From: Micrococcus endophyticus
GTDB taxonomy: Bacteria; Actinomycetota; Actinomycetes; Actinomycetales; Micrococcaceae
Length of the DNA stretch: 64,000 nucleotides
Assembly: GCF_014205115.1 (NCBI RefSeq)
Contig: NZ_JACHMW010000001.1
Coordinates: 1,984,001-2,048,000, forward strand
Reading direction: 5' to 3'
Shown: in pieces, positions 1 through 10,511 of the stretch
Layout of the letters: every line of letters starts with the position of its first letter
How positions within the stretch are numbered: the stretch's first letter is position 1
Program-made: the position numbers and the translations under genes
Notes under the pieces: model-generated
Seen by the model: the letters and a program-made list of their open reading frames with translations, nothing else
Database searches by the model: none
Told to the model about the DNA's origin: nothing

Positions 1-462
1 CTTGAGCTCCTCGAGGGAGTGGGCCAGCTCGAGCAGGCGGGCGGAGCCCGGGAAGCAGCGGGTGCGGAAGTCGGTGCGTAGGCCGTAGGCGATCACGGGG
101 ACGCCGTCGAGCACGGCGATGCGCAGCAGGTCGTCCACCTGCGCCGGCTCGAGGAACTGCGCCTCGTCCACGAGCAGGCAGGCCACCGGCGGGGCGTCCA
201 CGTGGTCCACGAGGGCGTCCGGGTCGTCCCCGGAGGCGTGGCGGCGGAACAGCCCCCGCACGTCCGCCCCGGCGGGCACCAGGAAGTCCACGGTCCGGGT
301 GACGCCGAGGCGGGAGACCACCTCGTCCTCGCCCTTGACGTCCACCTCCGGCTTGGCCAGCAGGACCCGCTGCCCGCGCTCCTCGTAGTTGAACGCGGCC
401 TGCAGCAGCCCGGTGGACTTGCCGGAGTTCATGGCCCCGTACCGGAAGTAGAGCTTGGCCAC
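1..462 (-). CDS. tdk: Thymidine kinase, C-terminus cut by window edge
   Basis: Type II thymidine kinase, which phosphorylates thymidine to dTMP with ATP in the salvage pathway. The visible 154 residues begin at a GTG (462-460), 8 nt after the stop of the DUF3151 gene, so the two are probably co-transcribed. The P-loop GAMNSGKS lies at about residues 8-15, and the Walker B-type stretch CLLVDEAQFLEP follows near residue 95. The zinc-binding C-terminal part and the stop lie outside the window. Family members are about 190-210 residues, so roughly 40-50 residues are missing. The identification rests on the P-loop context (FRYGAMNSGKS) and the VDEAQF motif. Confidence 0.93.
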   Translation of the reverse strand, partial: MAKLYFRYGAMNSGKSTGLLQAAFNYEERGQRVLLAKPEVDVKGEDEVVSRLGVTRTVDFLVPAGADVRGLFRRHASGDDPDALVDHVDAPPVACLLVDEAQFLEPAQVDDLLRIAVLDGVPVIAYGLRTDFRTRCFPGSARLLELAHSLEELK

Positions 463-470
463 GGCCCCGC

Positions 471-914
471 TCAGATCCCGGAGCGGCCCTGGGCGGCCTC
501 GATCTTCTCCGCGGCCGTGGGGTCCGAGTCCTTCAGGAAGGTGCGGATGCGCTCGACCTCCTCGGACTCCCCGATCCCGGCGGCGGCACGGCCCAGGCTG
601 TAGAGGGCGCGCAGGAAGCCGCGGTTGGGCTCGTGGTCGTACGGCACCGGCCCGGCGCCGCGCCAGCCGGCCTTGCGCAGGGCGTCGAGGCCGCGGTGGT
701 AGCCGACGCGCGCGTACGCGTAGGAGTCCACGGTGCGGCCCTCGGACCAGGCGTCCTCCGCCATGAGCGCCCACACCAGCGAGGACTCGGGCGCCACGGG
801 CACCACGTCCTCCGGCAGGTCGCCGGCCTCGAGGCGCGCGAGCACCTCCGGCTCCTCCGGCAGGCGCGTGGCCGGCGGCTCCATCAGGTTCTTGCCGATC
901 AGGGACTCGGACAT
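471..914 (-). CDS. DUF3151 family protein
   Basis: A 147-residue soluble protein matching the actinobacterial DUF3151 family in length and in motifs such as PEDVVPVAPESSLVWALMAE and YDHEPNRGFLRALYSLGRA. No enzymatic function is known for the family. A purine-rich ribosome site (GAGGAGAAGAGG) sits 6-10 nt before the ATG at 914. The gene ends 8 nt before tdk, so the two probably form a transcription unit. No signal peptide or membrane segment is visible. Confidence 0.85.
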   Translation of the reverse strand: MSESLIGKNLMEPPATRLPEEPEVLARLEAGDLPEDVVPVAPESSLVWALMAEDAWSEGRTVDSYAYARVGYHRGLDALRKAGWRGAGPVPYDHEPNRGFLRALYSLGRAAAGIGESEEVERIRTFLKDSDPTAAEKIEAAQGRSGI

Positions 915-1124
915 GCGATGCCTCTTCTCCTCGTCAGGGCGGGTGGGTCGCGGCCGAGTCTATCGACGCCCCCGGACGCCGCACCGGCCGCCGTCGTCGT
1001 CCGCCCCCGCCCCCGCCCGACGACGGCGCCGCGTCCAGGCCCGTCCGGTACCGTAGCCCCAGCGTCTGTCCGGCGCGCCCCGTGGGCGCGCCCGGCCGTC
1101 GATGCCGTCGAAGGAGCACTCCGC

Positions 1125-2375
1125 ATGTCCCATCCCACGCCCGCACGCCGCCGCCTCCCCCTGGTCGCCGGCGTCGCCGCCCTCGCCCTGGTCCTGGCCG
1201 GCTGCGCCGACGGCGGCCAGCCCGGCGAGCCCGCCTCGACGGCGGTCCCCGCCCCCAGCGCATCCGCCGGCTCCCCCGCCGCGGGCTCCGCCCCCGCGAC
1301 CCCCACGGACCCGGCCTCGATCGCCGCCTCCCGCGTGCGCGAGGCACGCGAGTCGGCCTCCGCCGAGGGCACGCCCCGCGCCCAGCCGCGCCAGGCCCTG
1401 GAGACGCTCGGCCCCGGCATCCGGGACGGCGCCGCCACCACCGCCTGGGAGAACACCGCCGCCGTGCGCAACGACACGGTCTCCGTGATGGACTGCACCC
1501 GCGACGTCCTGGACCAGCGCACCCTGGACGCCGTGGCCACCCACATCCCGGACGGCTCCAACATCGAGATCGTCCAGCTCTTCGCCTCCCAGGACGAGAC
1601 GCACGAGTTCCTCACCTGCGTGTACAACGGCTACTTCGAGTACAGCCCCGGCATGCCGCTGGCCCAGGTGCAATACCAGCACAACCTCGACAGCACCCGC
1701 CTGGACTGGTGCGAGGACGAGCCGGCCACCGTGGCGGACGAGTACACCTTCGACCCGGAGACCGGGAAGGGCCTGCTCGCCCTCCTGCGCCCCGGCATGA
1801 TCGGCGGCCAGGACGGCGCCCCCCTCATGCCGCAGCGCACCGCCTGGGCCTGCAGCGAGGACGGCACCGAGCTGGTCTCCGTGACCATGGGCTCCATGGA
1901 GGGCTACGGCGACGCCAACGGCGGCCTCACCCAGGTGGAGAACTCGCCCGTGGCGGGGAGCACCACGCTCGTCACCCAGGCGCGCGACCACCTCGCGGAC
2001 ACCGTGCTCAAGGACGCCTCCCGCTTCCACGAGGTCATCAAGCTCAGCTCCCCGTTCTTCCTGGACGCCTCGATGGACGAGGAGTCCCTCGCCAAGGCCC
2101 GCGAGATCCCCACGGGCCGCGTGCCGGACGAGCTGCTGAACAACCAGTCCACGATCGACCGCCCCGAGGGCGCCCCCGGCCCCGTGGCCCCGGGCCAGCC
2201 CCCGCGCCCCTTCCAGGGCGCCGCCCGCGAGGCCGCCGAGTCCCAGCGCGCCGCCGAGGCCTCGGCCTCCGCCGCGGAGGCCTCCGCCTCCCGCGCCGCC
2301 TCCGGCTCGGGCACGCCGTCGCCGAGCTCCACGCCGGCCTCGCGCACCCCCTCGCCCTCGGGCACCGGCGGCTGA
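1125..2375 (+). CDS. Secreted lipoprotein of unknown function
   Basis: Predicted lipoprotein of 416 residues. An Arg-rich n-region (residues 8-10) and a hydrophobic core are followed by the lipobox LAGC with Cys27. A flexible Ala/Pro/Ser segment (about residues 35-70) precedes a mature domain containing four cysteines (in DCTRD, TCVYN, WCEDE and WACSE) that could form two disulfides. The last ~45 residues are a low-complexity Ser/Ala/Pro tail. The ATG at 1125 is chosen because the signal peptide begins there; the frame stays open further upstream but that part reads as antisense of the DUF3151 gene. A strong hairpin follows the stop. I do not recognise the mature domain. Confidence 0.8.
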   Translation: MSHPTPARRRLPLVAGVAALALVLAGCADGGQPGEPASTAVPAPSASAGSPAAGSAPATPTDPASIAASRVREARESASAEGTPRAQPRQALETLGPGIRDGAATTAWENTAAVRNDTVSVMDCTRDVLDQRTLDAVATHIPDGSNIEIVQLFASQDETHEFLTCVYNGYFEYSPGMPLAQVQYQHNLDSTRLDWCEDEPATVADEYTFDPETGKGLLALLRPGMIGGQDGAPLMPQRTAWACSEDGTELVSVTMGSMEGYGDANGGLTQVENSPVAGSTTLVTQARDHLADTVLKDASRFHEVIKLSSPFFLDASMDEESLAKAREIPTGRVPDELLNNQSTIDRPEGAPGPVAPGQPPRPFQGAAREAAESQRAAEASASAAEASASRAASGSGTPSPSSTPASRTPSPSGTGG

Positions 2376-2393
2376 CGGACACGGCCCCGGACA

Positions 2394-2436
2394 CGACGAC
2401 GCCCGGTCACCTCGCGGAGGTGACCGGGCGTCGTCG
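2394..2436. terminator. Bidirectional terminator between lipoprotein gene and aceB
   Basis: Perfect 19-bp stem (2394-2412 with 2418-2436) around a 5-nt loop, located between two convergent genes. There is no strong T-run, as is usual for terminators in such GC-rich genomes. Confidence 0.85.
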
Positions 2437-2463
2437 TCGGGACCGGGCCGTCGTCGTGCGGCC

Positions 2464-4236
<1,773 letters not shown>

Positions 4237-4299
4237 GGTGACTGCCTCCTGGGCATGGGGAGCGGGCGGGTCGGCCGACGGCGGGATGGCGGACCGGGC

Positions 4300-5607
4300 T
4301 CAGTGGAACTGGCCGGACTCCGTGGAGCCCGCCAGGGCCACCGTGGAGCTGTCCGGGTTGATGGCGGTGGACACAGCGTCGAAGTAGCCGGTGCCGACCT
4401 CGCGCTGGTGCTTGGTCGCGGTGTAGCCGCGGGCCTCGTCGGCGAACTCGCGCTCCTGCAGCTCGACGTACGCGGACATCTGGCGCTCGTGGTAGCCCTT
4501 GGCCAGGTCGAACATGGAGTGGTTCAGGGCGTGGAAGCCGGCCAGCGTGATGAACTGGAAGGTGTAGCCCATGGCACCCAGCTCGCGCTGGAACTTGGCG
4601 ATGGTGTCGTCGTCGAGGTTCTTCTTCCAGTTGAAGGACGGCGAGCAGTTGTAGGAAAGCATCTGGTCCGGGAACTCGGCCTTGACAGCCTCGGCGAACT
4701 TCCGGGCCAGCTCGAGGTCCGGGGTGCCGGTCTCCATCCAGATCAGGTCCGCGTGCGGGGCGTAGGCCTTGGCGCGGGCGATGCAGGGCTCGACGCCGTT
4801 GCGGACCTTGTAGAAGCCCTCCGCGGTGCGCTCACCGGTGATGAACTCGGCGTCGCGCTCGTCCACGTCCGAGGTGATCAGCGTGGCCGCCTCGGCGTCG
4901 GTGCGGGCGATGATCACGCTGGGCACGTCGGCGACGTCGGCGGCCAGGCGGGCGGCGTTGAGCGTGCGGATGTGCTGGCCGGTGGGGATGAGCACCTTGC
5001 CGCCGAGGTGGCCGCACTTCTTCTCCGAGGCCAGCTGGTCCTCCCAGTGCACGCCGGAGGCGCCGGCGGTGATCATCGACTTCATGAGCTCGTAGGCGTT
5101 GAGCGGGCCGCCGAAGCCGGCCTCGGCATCGGCCACGATCGGCACGAGCCAGTCCTCGACGCTGCTGACGCCCTCGGCGTGCTCGATCTGGTCCGCGCGC
5201 AGCAGGGCGTTGTTGATGCGGCGCACCACCTGCGGCACGGAGTTGGCCGGGTACAGGGACTGGTCCGGGTACGTGTGGCCGGAGAGGTTGGCGTCCGCGG
5301 CCACCTGCCAGCCGGAGAGGTAGATGGCGCGCAGCCCGGCCTTGACCTGCTGGACCGCCTGGTTGCCGGTGAGGGCGCCGAGGGCGTTGGTGAAATCACC
5401 GCGGGCGTTCTCGTCCTTCAGCTGGGTCCACAGCTTCTCGGCGCCGCGGCGGGCCAGCGTGTGCTCCTCCTGGATCCGGCCGCGGAGACGGACGACGTCG
5501 TCCGGGGAGTAGGTGCGCTCGATGCCGGCCCAGCGGGGGTTGTGGTCCCAGTCGTGCTGGAGCTGCTCGGCGGAGGCGGGAGTGGAGTGGTGGGGCTGGG
5601 TGGTCAT
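4300..5607 (-). CDS. aceA: Isocitrate lyase
   Basis: Cleaves isocitrate to succinate and glyoxylate, the entry step of the glyoxylate shunt. 435 residues, normal for the bacterial enzyme. The active-site hexapeptide region reads KKCGHLGGK with the catalytic Cys at residue 198; [10 protein letters not shown] precedes it and [15 protein letters not shown] lies towards the C-terminus. The ATG at 5607 is preferred to more upstream in-frame starts because GGAGGACGTC directly precedes it and family members start here. It is followed by aceB on the same strand and is divergent from ramB across a 269-bp control region. Confidence 0.98.
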   Translation of the reverse strand: MTTQPHHSTPASAEQLQHDWDHNPRWAGIERTYSPDDVVRLRGRIQEEHTLARRGAEKLWTQLKDENARGDFTNALGALTGNQAVQQVKAGLRAIYLSGWQVAADANLSGHTYPDQSLYPANSVPQVVRRINNALLRADQIEHAEGVSSVEDWLVPIVADAEAGFGGPLNAYELMKSMITAGASGVHWEDQLASEKKCGHLGGKVLIPTGQHIRTLNAARLAADVADVPSVIIARTDAEAATLITSDVDERDAEFITGERTAEGFYKVRNGVEPCIARAKAYAPHADLIWMETGTPDLELARKFAEAVKAEFPDQMLSYNCSPSFNWKKNLDDDTIAKFQRELGAMGYTFQFITLAGFHALNHSMFDLAKGYHERQMSAYVELQEREFADEARGYTATKHQREVGTGYFDAVSTAINPDSSTVALAGSTESGQFH

Positions 5608-5818
5608 GACGTCCTCCTGAGGATCGGTCCGGTTCGGTGAGGGGTTCGGTGCGACGTGTCCGTCGCTGCCGTTGACATCCACATTGGCCCCGGGCAAGGC
5701 CCTCTGGAGCACAAAATCGGTGGAAACTCCGGTCGTTCCTGCCACTGGGTCAGAACGTGACGGTTCTTGCACCCCGGTATGGCCTGGATCACTCCAGCGG
5801 CCCTCCGCTTGTCAAAAA

Positions 5819-5839
5819 TGTGACTTTCTTTCGGTCACA
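5819..5839. promoter_or_regulatory. Candidate operator palindrome in aceA/ramB intergenic region
   Basis: Perfect inverted repeat TGTGAC-N9-GTCACA, 25 bp upstream of the ramB -10 hexamer, in the shared control region of the divergent aceA-aceB and ramB genes. The N9 spacing does not fit the N6 centre (TGTGA-N6-TCACA) of CRP/GlxR sites. The binding protein is unknown; RamB autoregulation is possible. Confidence 0.45.
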
Positions 5840-5863
5840 CGTGATCTCCTCCCCGGTTCCGTC

Positions 5864-5869
5864 TACAGT
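5864..5869 (+). promoter_or_regulatory. -10 element of ramB (leaderless)
   Basis: TACAGT ends 7 nt before the ATG at 5877, which places the transcription start at or next to the start codon. Confidence 0.6.
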
Positions 5870-5876
5870 TCCGCGC

Positions 5877-7391
5877 ATGATGACCCGCCCGCTTCTCGAG
5901 GACAGCGCGACCGTGGACGCCGTCGCACTGGGCCGCCGCGTCCGGCACCTGCGCAAGCAGGCCGGACTCACCCTGGACCAGCTCGCGGACCGCACGGGCG
6001 TGAGCGGCTCGCACCTGTCCCTCGTGGAGAACGCCCGCCGCGAGCCGCGGCTCTCGCTGGTCCAGCGGATCGCGGAGGTCCTGGGCGTGCCGGTCGAGGA
6101 CCTGCTCACCGGCCGGGCCCCCACCCGTCGGGCCGAACTGGAGATCGAGGTCGAACGGTTCGCGCGCTCGGAGCACTACGCCTCCCTCGGCCTGCCTCCG
6201 CTGCGCATCGGGCCCCGCACCCCCACCGAGGTCCTCGAGGTGATCGCGGGGCTGGAGGCCGAGCTGCGCCGTCGCCTGGAGGAGCAGGCCGCCACCCCCG
6301 AGGAGGCGCGCCGCGCCAACGCCCAGCTGCGCGCCCGGATGCGCGCGGTGGACAACCACTACCCCGACCTCGAGGCCGAGGCGCAGCGGCTGCTCGACGC
6401 GATCGGCCACACGGGCGGGCCGCTGGGCCTGCACGCCGTGTCCAGTCTCGCCGAGCACCTGGGCTTCACCCTGAGCTTCGTGGCCAACCTGCCGCACTCC
6501 ACGCGCTCGGTCACGGACCTGAAGCACGGCCGTATCCACGTCAGCGGGGGCCGCGCCAGCGACCACGACCGGCGCACTGTGGTGCTGCAGGCGCTCGCGG
6601 CCGCCGTCCTGGGCCACGGCGAGCCGCGGGACTACGAGGACTTCCTCTCCCAGCGGGTGGCCGTGAACTACCTCGCCGGCGCCCTGCTGATGCCGCAGCG
6701 GCCCGCGAGCGCCCTGCTGCGCGCCGCCCAGAAGCGCCGGGACCTGTCCGTGGACGACCTGAAGGACGCGTTCGGCGTCTCCTACGAGGCGGCCGCCCAC
6801 CGCTTCACCAACCTGGCCACCGTGGACCTGGGCATCCGCTGCCACTTCCAGAAGGTCCACGAGACGGGGGTGATCCACAAGGCCTACGAGAACGACGGGC
6901 TCGTGTTCCCGGCGGACCACACGGGCGCCATCGAGGGCCAGGCCGCCTGCCGGCGATGGGGGGCCCGGCAGGCGTTCGGGCGCAGCGACCGGTTCCGCGC
7001 GCACACCCAGTACACGGACGCCCCGAACGGCACCTACTGGTGCACCTCGATGGTGGAGCACGGCCCGGACGGGCTGTTCGCCCTCTCCGTGGGCACGGCG
7101 TTCGAGCACGCTCGGCACTTCCGCGGAGCCGACACGCGGCACCGGATCACCTCCACGTGCCCGGACCCGCGCTGCTGCCGCCTGCCGGACCCGGCCCTAG
7201 AGGCGGAGTGGGGCGGGCACGTGTGGCCGGCGGCCCGCATGCACGCCCACCTGTTGGCGGCCATGCCCACCCAGGCGTTCCCCGGGGTGGACGAGGTGGA
7301 GGTCTTCGAGTTCCTCGAGTCCCAGCGGGACCGCACCCCGGGCGCGCCCGGGGCCGACGCCCCCGACGGCGCCGGGGGCGTCACGCCGTGA
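5877..7391 (+). CDS. ramB: RamB/ScfR-family transcriptional regulator of acetate metabolism
   Basis: 504 residues. An N-terminal XRE-type helix-turn-helix (about residues 17-75: LGRRVRHLRKQAGLTLDQLA, then SGSHLSLVENARREPRLSLV) is followed by a coiled region rich in Glu/Arg, an IrrE/DUF955-like domain, and a cysteine-containing C-terminal domain (CHFQKVHETG, CRRWGA, CPDPRCCRLPDPA) of the short-chain fatty-acid regulator type. In Corynebacterium glutamicum RamB regulates aceA, aceB, pta-ackA and others. Its position divergent from aceA here supports the same job. The start is taken at 5877 (ATG ATG) because a -10 hexamer lies 7 nt upstream. It is less sure whether it represses or activates in this organism. 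Confidence 0.88.
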   Translation: MMTRPLLEDSATVDAVALGRRVRHLRKQAGLTLDQLADRTGVSGSHLSLVENARREPRLSLVQRIAEVLGVPVEDLLTGRAPTRRAELEIEVERFARSEHYASLGLPPLRIGPRTPTEVLEVIAGLEAELRRRLEEQAATPEEARRANAQLRARMRAVDNHYPDLEAEAQRLLDAIGHTGGPLGLHAVSSLAEHLGFTLSFVANLPHSTRSVTDLKHGRIHVSGGRASDHDRRTVVLQALAAAVLGHGEPRDYEDFLSQRVAVNYLAGALLMPQRPASALLRAAQKRRDLSVDDLKDAFGVSYEAAAHRFTNLATVDLGIRCHFQKVHETGVIHKAYENDGLVFPADHTGAIEGQAACRRWGARQAFGRSDRFRAHTQYTDAPNGTYWCTSMVEHGPDGLFALSVGTAFEHARHFRGADTRHRITSTCPDPRCCRLPDPALEAEWGGHVWPAARMHAHLLAAMPTQAFPGVDEVEVFEFLESQRDRTPGAPGADAPDGAGGVTP

Positions 7392-7394
7392 CGC

Positions 7395-7436
7395 CGACGG
7401 CCCCGCACCTGCCGTGGCGCAGGTGCGGGGCCGTCG
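7395..7436. terminator. Terminator after ramB
   Basis: Perfect 17-bp stem (7395-7411 with 7420-7436) and 8-nt loop directly after the ramB stop, shared with the convergent gene at 7475. Confidence 0.85.
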
Positions 7437-7474
7437 TCGTGCCGGCAGGGCGCGCCCTGCCCGGCGCGGGCGGG

Positions 7475-7789
7475 TCAGCCGAGCTCGCCGGCCCGGCGGT
7501 CCCAGTCGTCGTGCTCGCGGTCGCGCGCCTCGCGGCGGTCCGCGCGGGCCTCGAGGCGCTCGAGGCGACGCTCGAGGTCGGAGCCCTCGGCGTCGGCCCG
7601 GGCAGGAAGCTCACCGGCCGGGCGGCGCCCCTCGATCGCGTCGAGGCGCGTGCGCAGCTCCTCGACCTCCTTCTTCATCTCCTCGCCGGGCAGGGCGCGG
7701 CCGGTGGCGAGCTGGACCACCTGCAGGGTGCCCCACACCAGGATGGCGACGATGGCGATCCAAGCGAACCAGGGGAGTCCTCCCAACAT
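7475..7789 (-). CDS. Small membrane-anchored coiled-coil protein
   Basis: 104 residues: one N-terminal transmembrane helix (residues ~5-28, WFAWIAIVAILVWGTLQVVQ) followed by a charged helical segment of heptad-like Glu/Arg repeats (EEMKKEVEELRTRLDAIEG and DLERRLERLEARADRREARD). The topology suggests a membrane-tethered cytoplasmic coiled coil. It begins 11 nt after the fba stop on the same strand, so the two are probably co-transcribed. No named family is recognised. Confidence 0.75.
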   Translation of the reverse strand: MLGGLPWFAWIAIVAILVWGTLQVVQLATGRALPGEEMKKEVEELRTRLDAIEGRRPAGELPARADAEGSDLERRLERLEARADRREARDREHDDWDRRAGELG

Positions 7790-7800
7790 GACGTCTCCCG

Positions 7801-8823
7801 TCAGCCGATGCTGGTGCCGGCCGAGTTGAGCTCCTGGCACGCCTGCACGATGCGGGCGGCCATGGCCTCCTCGGCCTTGGCGCCCCACACGCGGGGGTCG
7901 TACATCTTCTTGTCGCCGACCTCGCCGTCCACCTTCAGCACGCCGGCGTAGTTCTCGAACATGTGGCCGGCCACGGGGCGGGAGAACGCGTACTGGGTGT
8001 CCGTGTCCACGTTCATCTTCACGACGCCGTAGCTCACCGAGTCCGCGATCTCCTGGGCGGCGGAGCCGGAGCCGCCGTGGAACACGAGGTCGAACGGGCG
8101 CTCCTTGCCGTACTTCTCGCCCACGGCCTTCTGGATGTCCTCGAGGATCTGCGGGCGCAGCTTCACGTTGCCCGGCTTGTAGACGCCGTGCACGTTGCCG
8201 AAGGTCAGGGCGGTCATGTAACGGCCCTGCTCGCCGAGGCCGAGGGCCTCGATGGTGGCGATGCCGTCCTCCACGGTGGTGTAGAGCTTGTCGTTGATCT
8301 CGTGGGCGACGCCGTCCTCCTCGCCGCCGACGACGCCGATCTCCACCTCGAGGATCTGCTTGTTGGCGTGGGTGCGGGCCAGCAGCTCCTTGCCGATGCG
8401 CAGGTTCTCCTCGAGGGTCTCGGCGGAGCCGTCCCACATGTGGGAGTTGAAGATCGGGTCGCGCCCGGCCTTCACCTCGGCCTCGGAGGCGTCCAGCAGG
8501 GGCATGACGAACTCGTCGAGCTTGTCCTTGGGGCAGTGGTCCGTGTGCAGGGCGATGTTCACGGAGTAGTTCTTGGCGACCTCGCGGGCGAAGGCGGCCA
8601 TGGCCAGGGAGCCGGTGACCATGTCCTTCACGGAGGCGCCGGAGAAGTAGGCGGCGCCGCCGGTGGAGACCTGGATGATGCCGTCCGAGCCGGCCTCGGC
8701 GAAGCCGCGGATGGCGGCATTCAGGGTCTGGGAGCTGGTGACGTTGATCGCCGGGTAGGCGAAGGCGCCGTTCTTGGCGGCGTCGATCATCTCGGCGTAC
8801 TTGTCCGGGGATGCGATGGGCAT
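7801..8823 (-). CDS. fba: Class II fructose-bisphosphate aldolase
   Basis: Zinc-dependent aldolase that interconverts fructose-1,6-bisphosphate with DHAP and glyceraldehyde-3-phosphate (glycolysis and gluconeogenesis). 340 residues, typical of the actinobacterial form. The metal and substrate motifs are present: ALHTDHCPKDK (residues ~92-102), EVEIGVVGGEEDG, GNVHGVYKPGNVKL and VFHGGSGS. A ribosome site (AGGAGTTG) precedes the ATG. On an acetate-grown cell the enzyme would run in the gluconeogenic direction downstream of the glyoxylate shunt. Confidence 0.97.
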   Translation of the reverse strand: MPIASPDKYAEMIDAAKNGAFAYPAINVTSSQTLNAAIRGFAEAGSDGIIQVSTGGAAYFSGASVKDMVTGSLAMAAFAREVAKNYSVNIALHTDHCPKDKLDEFVMPLLDASEAEVKAGRDPIFNSHMWDGSAETLEENLRIGKELLARTHANKQILEVEIGVVGGEEDGVAHEINDKLYTTVEDGIATIEALGLGEQGRYMTALTFGNVHGVYKPGNVKLRPQILEDIQKAVGEKYGKERPFDLVFHGGSGSAAQEIADSVSYGVVKMNVDTDTQYAFSRPVAGHMFENYAGVLKVDGEVGDKKMYDPRVWGAKAEEAMAARIVQACQELNSAGTSIG

Positions 8824-8974
8824 GCTGCAACTCCTAGGCGTCGTCGACTCAGGCGGGCTCGGGGCGCGCGACGGCGCGGCACCCTCGCCGTCATCCTATC
8901 CGCGCGGGGCCGCGGACCCCAGGGCCCGGCGACGCACGACGGCGGCGCGGCAGGCGACCACGACGGCGCGCCCC

Positions 8975-9032
8975 GGGGACGCCCGGCCGACCGGTGACGG
9001 GGACGCCCGGCCGAGCGGTGACGGGGACGCCG
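8975..9032. repeat. 24-bp tandem repeat upstream of lipase gene
   Basis: Two 24-bp units (8975-8998 and 8999-9022) differ at one base and are followed by 10 bases of a third. They lie in the 258-bp gap between fba and the lipase gene, just upstream of the lipase promoter. Nothing else is seen in that gap. Confidence 0.85.
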
Positions 9033-9040
9033 CAGGAGCC

Positions 9041-9046
9041 TAGAGT
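9041..9046 (+). promoter_or_regulatory. Probable -10 of the lipase gene
   Basis: TAGAGT lies 35 nt before the ATG. Here a leader with a ribosome site (GGGAGG, 9072-9077) exists, so this transcript is not leaderless. Confidence 0.45.
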
Positions 9047-9081
9047 GGCGTGAGTCACATTCCCCGCCCACGGGAGGCCCC

Positions 9082-10431
9082 ATGTCACGCCGTCGCCGCG
9101 TCCGTCCGCTCTCCACCGCCGCCGCCCTCGCCGTCGTCGCCGGCCTCTGCGCCCCCGGCGCCCTCGCCCAGGACCCGGTCCCCGCCCCGGACGCGCCCGA
9201 GGTGCGCGCCGCCGTCGAGGACCTGTCCCGGCCCGCGAGCCCCGCCGAGGAGCGCAGCTGGGACGCGGCCCGCGCCGAGCACGCCGAGGCCACCGCCGGC
9301 GACGCCTTCTACCGGCCGCCCGCCACGATCCCCGCGCGGCCGGGCACGCTGATCCGCAGCGAGCCCAGCGCGTTCTACCTGGACCCGGTGAAGCTGATCC
9401 GGGTGCCGGCCCGGGCCACGCGCATCCTCTACTCCTCCGTGGACGCGCAGGGCCGCCCCATGGCGGTCTCCGGCACGGTCCTGACCCCCACGGCGCCGTG
9501 GACCCGCGGCGGCGAGCGTCCGGTGATCGGCTACGCCGTGGGCACGCAGGGCGCCGCCGACCGCTGTGCCCCCTCGCGCACCCTCTCCACCGGCGAGCAG
9601 TACGAGGGCGTGGGCATCACGTCCCTGCTGGACCGCGGCCACACCGTGGTGGTCACCGACTACGAGGGCCTCGGCACCCCCGGAACGCACACGTACATGG
9701 TCCGCGAGTCCCAGGCGCACGCCGTGCTGGACTCCGTGCGCGCGGCCGCCCAGGTGGACGGCGCGGAGGTCACCGCGAGCTCCCCCGTGGCGCTGGCCGG
9801 CTACTCGCAGGGCGGCGGGGCCTCCGCCGCCGCGGCCGAGCTGGCCCCCTCCTACGCCCCCGAACTGGACCTCAAGGGCGCCTACGCGGGCGCCCCGCCC
9901 GCCGACCTCGTGCAGGTCGCGGACCGGATCGACGGCGGCTCGTACTCCGCCTTCCTGCTGTACGCGATGAGCGGGCAGCTGGCGGCCTACGACGTCGACC
10001 CGGCGGTCCACCTGAACGAGCACGGCAGGCAGGTGCTCGCCGACGCCGTGGAGACCTGCGTGACGGACAGCGGGGAGCACGGCTCCCTGGACTCCTCCGC
10101 CCTGACGCACACCGGGCAGTCCTTCCCGCAGCTGGTGCGCACCGACCCGCAGCTGGCCGGGATCCTCGCCGAGCAGAAGCTCGGGGCGGAGGGGCGCCAC
10201 CCGGAGGTGCCCGTGATGATCGCCCACTCCCTCACGGACGACGTCATCCCGTACCGCACCGGCCGGGAGCTGGGGCTGCGCTGGTGCGCCGAGGGCGCCC
10301 GCGTTCGCTTCGACCCGGTCCTCACCCCCACCCACATGGGCGGCTACGTGGCCGCGCTGCCGCGGATGCACTCGTTCCTCGACGCGGCGCTGGCCGACCG
10401 GTGGACCCCGAACTCCTGCGGCTGGTTCTGA
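9082..10431 (+). CDS. Secreted LIP-family lipase (alpha/beta hydrolase)
   Basis: 449 residues. Sec signal peptide with RRRR n-region, hydrophobic core and a likely cleavage after GALA (residue ~29). The nucleophile elbow GYSQGG places the catalytic Ser at about 242. The probable Asp is in SLTDDVIPYRTG (~387) and the His in PTHMGGYV (~418), giving a complete triad. Cysteines (DRCAPS, ETCVTD, WCAEG, SCGWF) suggest disulfides, in line with export. The fold matches the secretory lipase (LIP) family known from Candida and actinobacteria. It probably hydrolyses extracellular acylglycerols or esters; the exact substrate is not visible. Confidence 0.88.
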   Translation: MSRRRRVRPLSTAAALAVVAGLCAPGALAQDPVPAPDAPEVRAAVEDLSRPASPAEERSWDAARAEHAEATAGDAFYRPPATIPARPGTLIRSEPSAFYLDPVKLIRVPARATRILYSSVDAQGRPMAVSGTVLTPTAPWTRGGERPVIGYAVGTQGAADRCAPSRTLSTGEQYEGVGITSLLDRGHTVVVTDYEGLGTPGTHTYMVRESQAHAVLDSVRAAAQVDGAEVTASSPVALAGYSQGGGASAAAAELAPSYAPELDLKGAYAGAPPADLVQVADRIDGGSYSAFLLYAMSGQLAAYDVDPAVHLNEHGRQVLADAVETCVTDSGEHGSLDSSALTHTGQSFPQLVRTDPQLAGILAEQKLGAEGRHPEVPVMIAHSLTDDVIPYRTGRELGLRWCAEGARVRFDPVLTPTHMGGYVAALPRMHSFLDAALADRWTPNSCGWF

Positions 10432-10439
10432 GCGTTCGG

Positions 10440-10445
10440 TAGCGT
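10440..10445 (+). promoter_or_regulatory. Probable -10 of the SMP-30 gene
   Basis: TAGCGT right after the lipase stop. It would give a leader of about 60 nt carrying the CAGGAG ribosome site before the ATG at 10512. Confidence 0.35.
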
Positions 10446-10511
10446 GCGGGGCGGGTGCGGCGGACGCCGGGCCCGCCCCGCCGTCGTCGAACCCGAGCAC
10501 AGGAGCACCGC

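Noticed and set aside
5819-5839. A CRP/GlxR binding site
   Set aside because: The half-sites fit but are separated by 11 bases (TGTGA to TCACA) instead of the 6 that the family requires.
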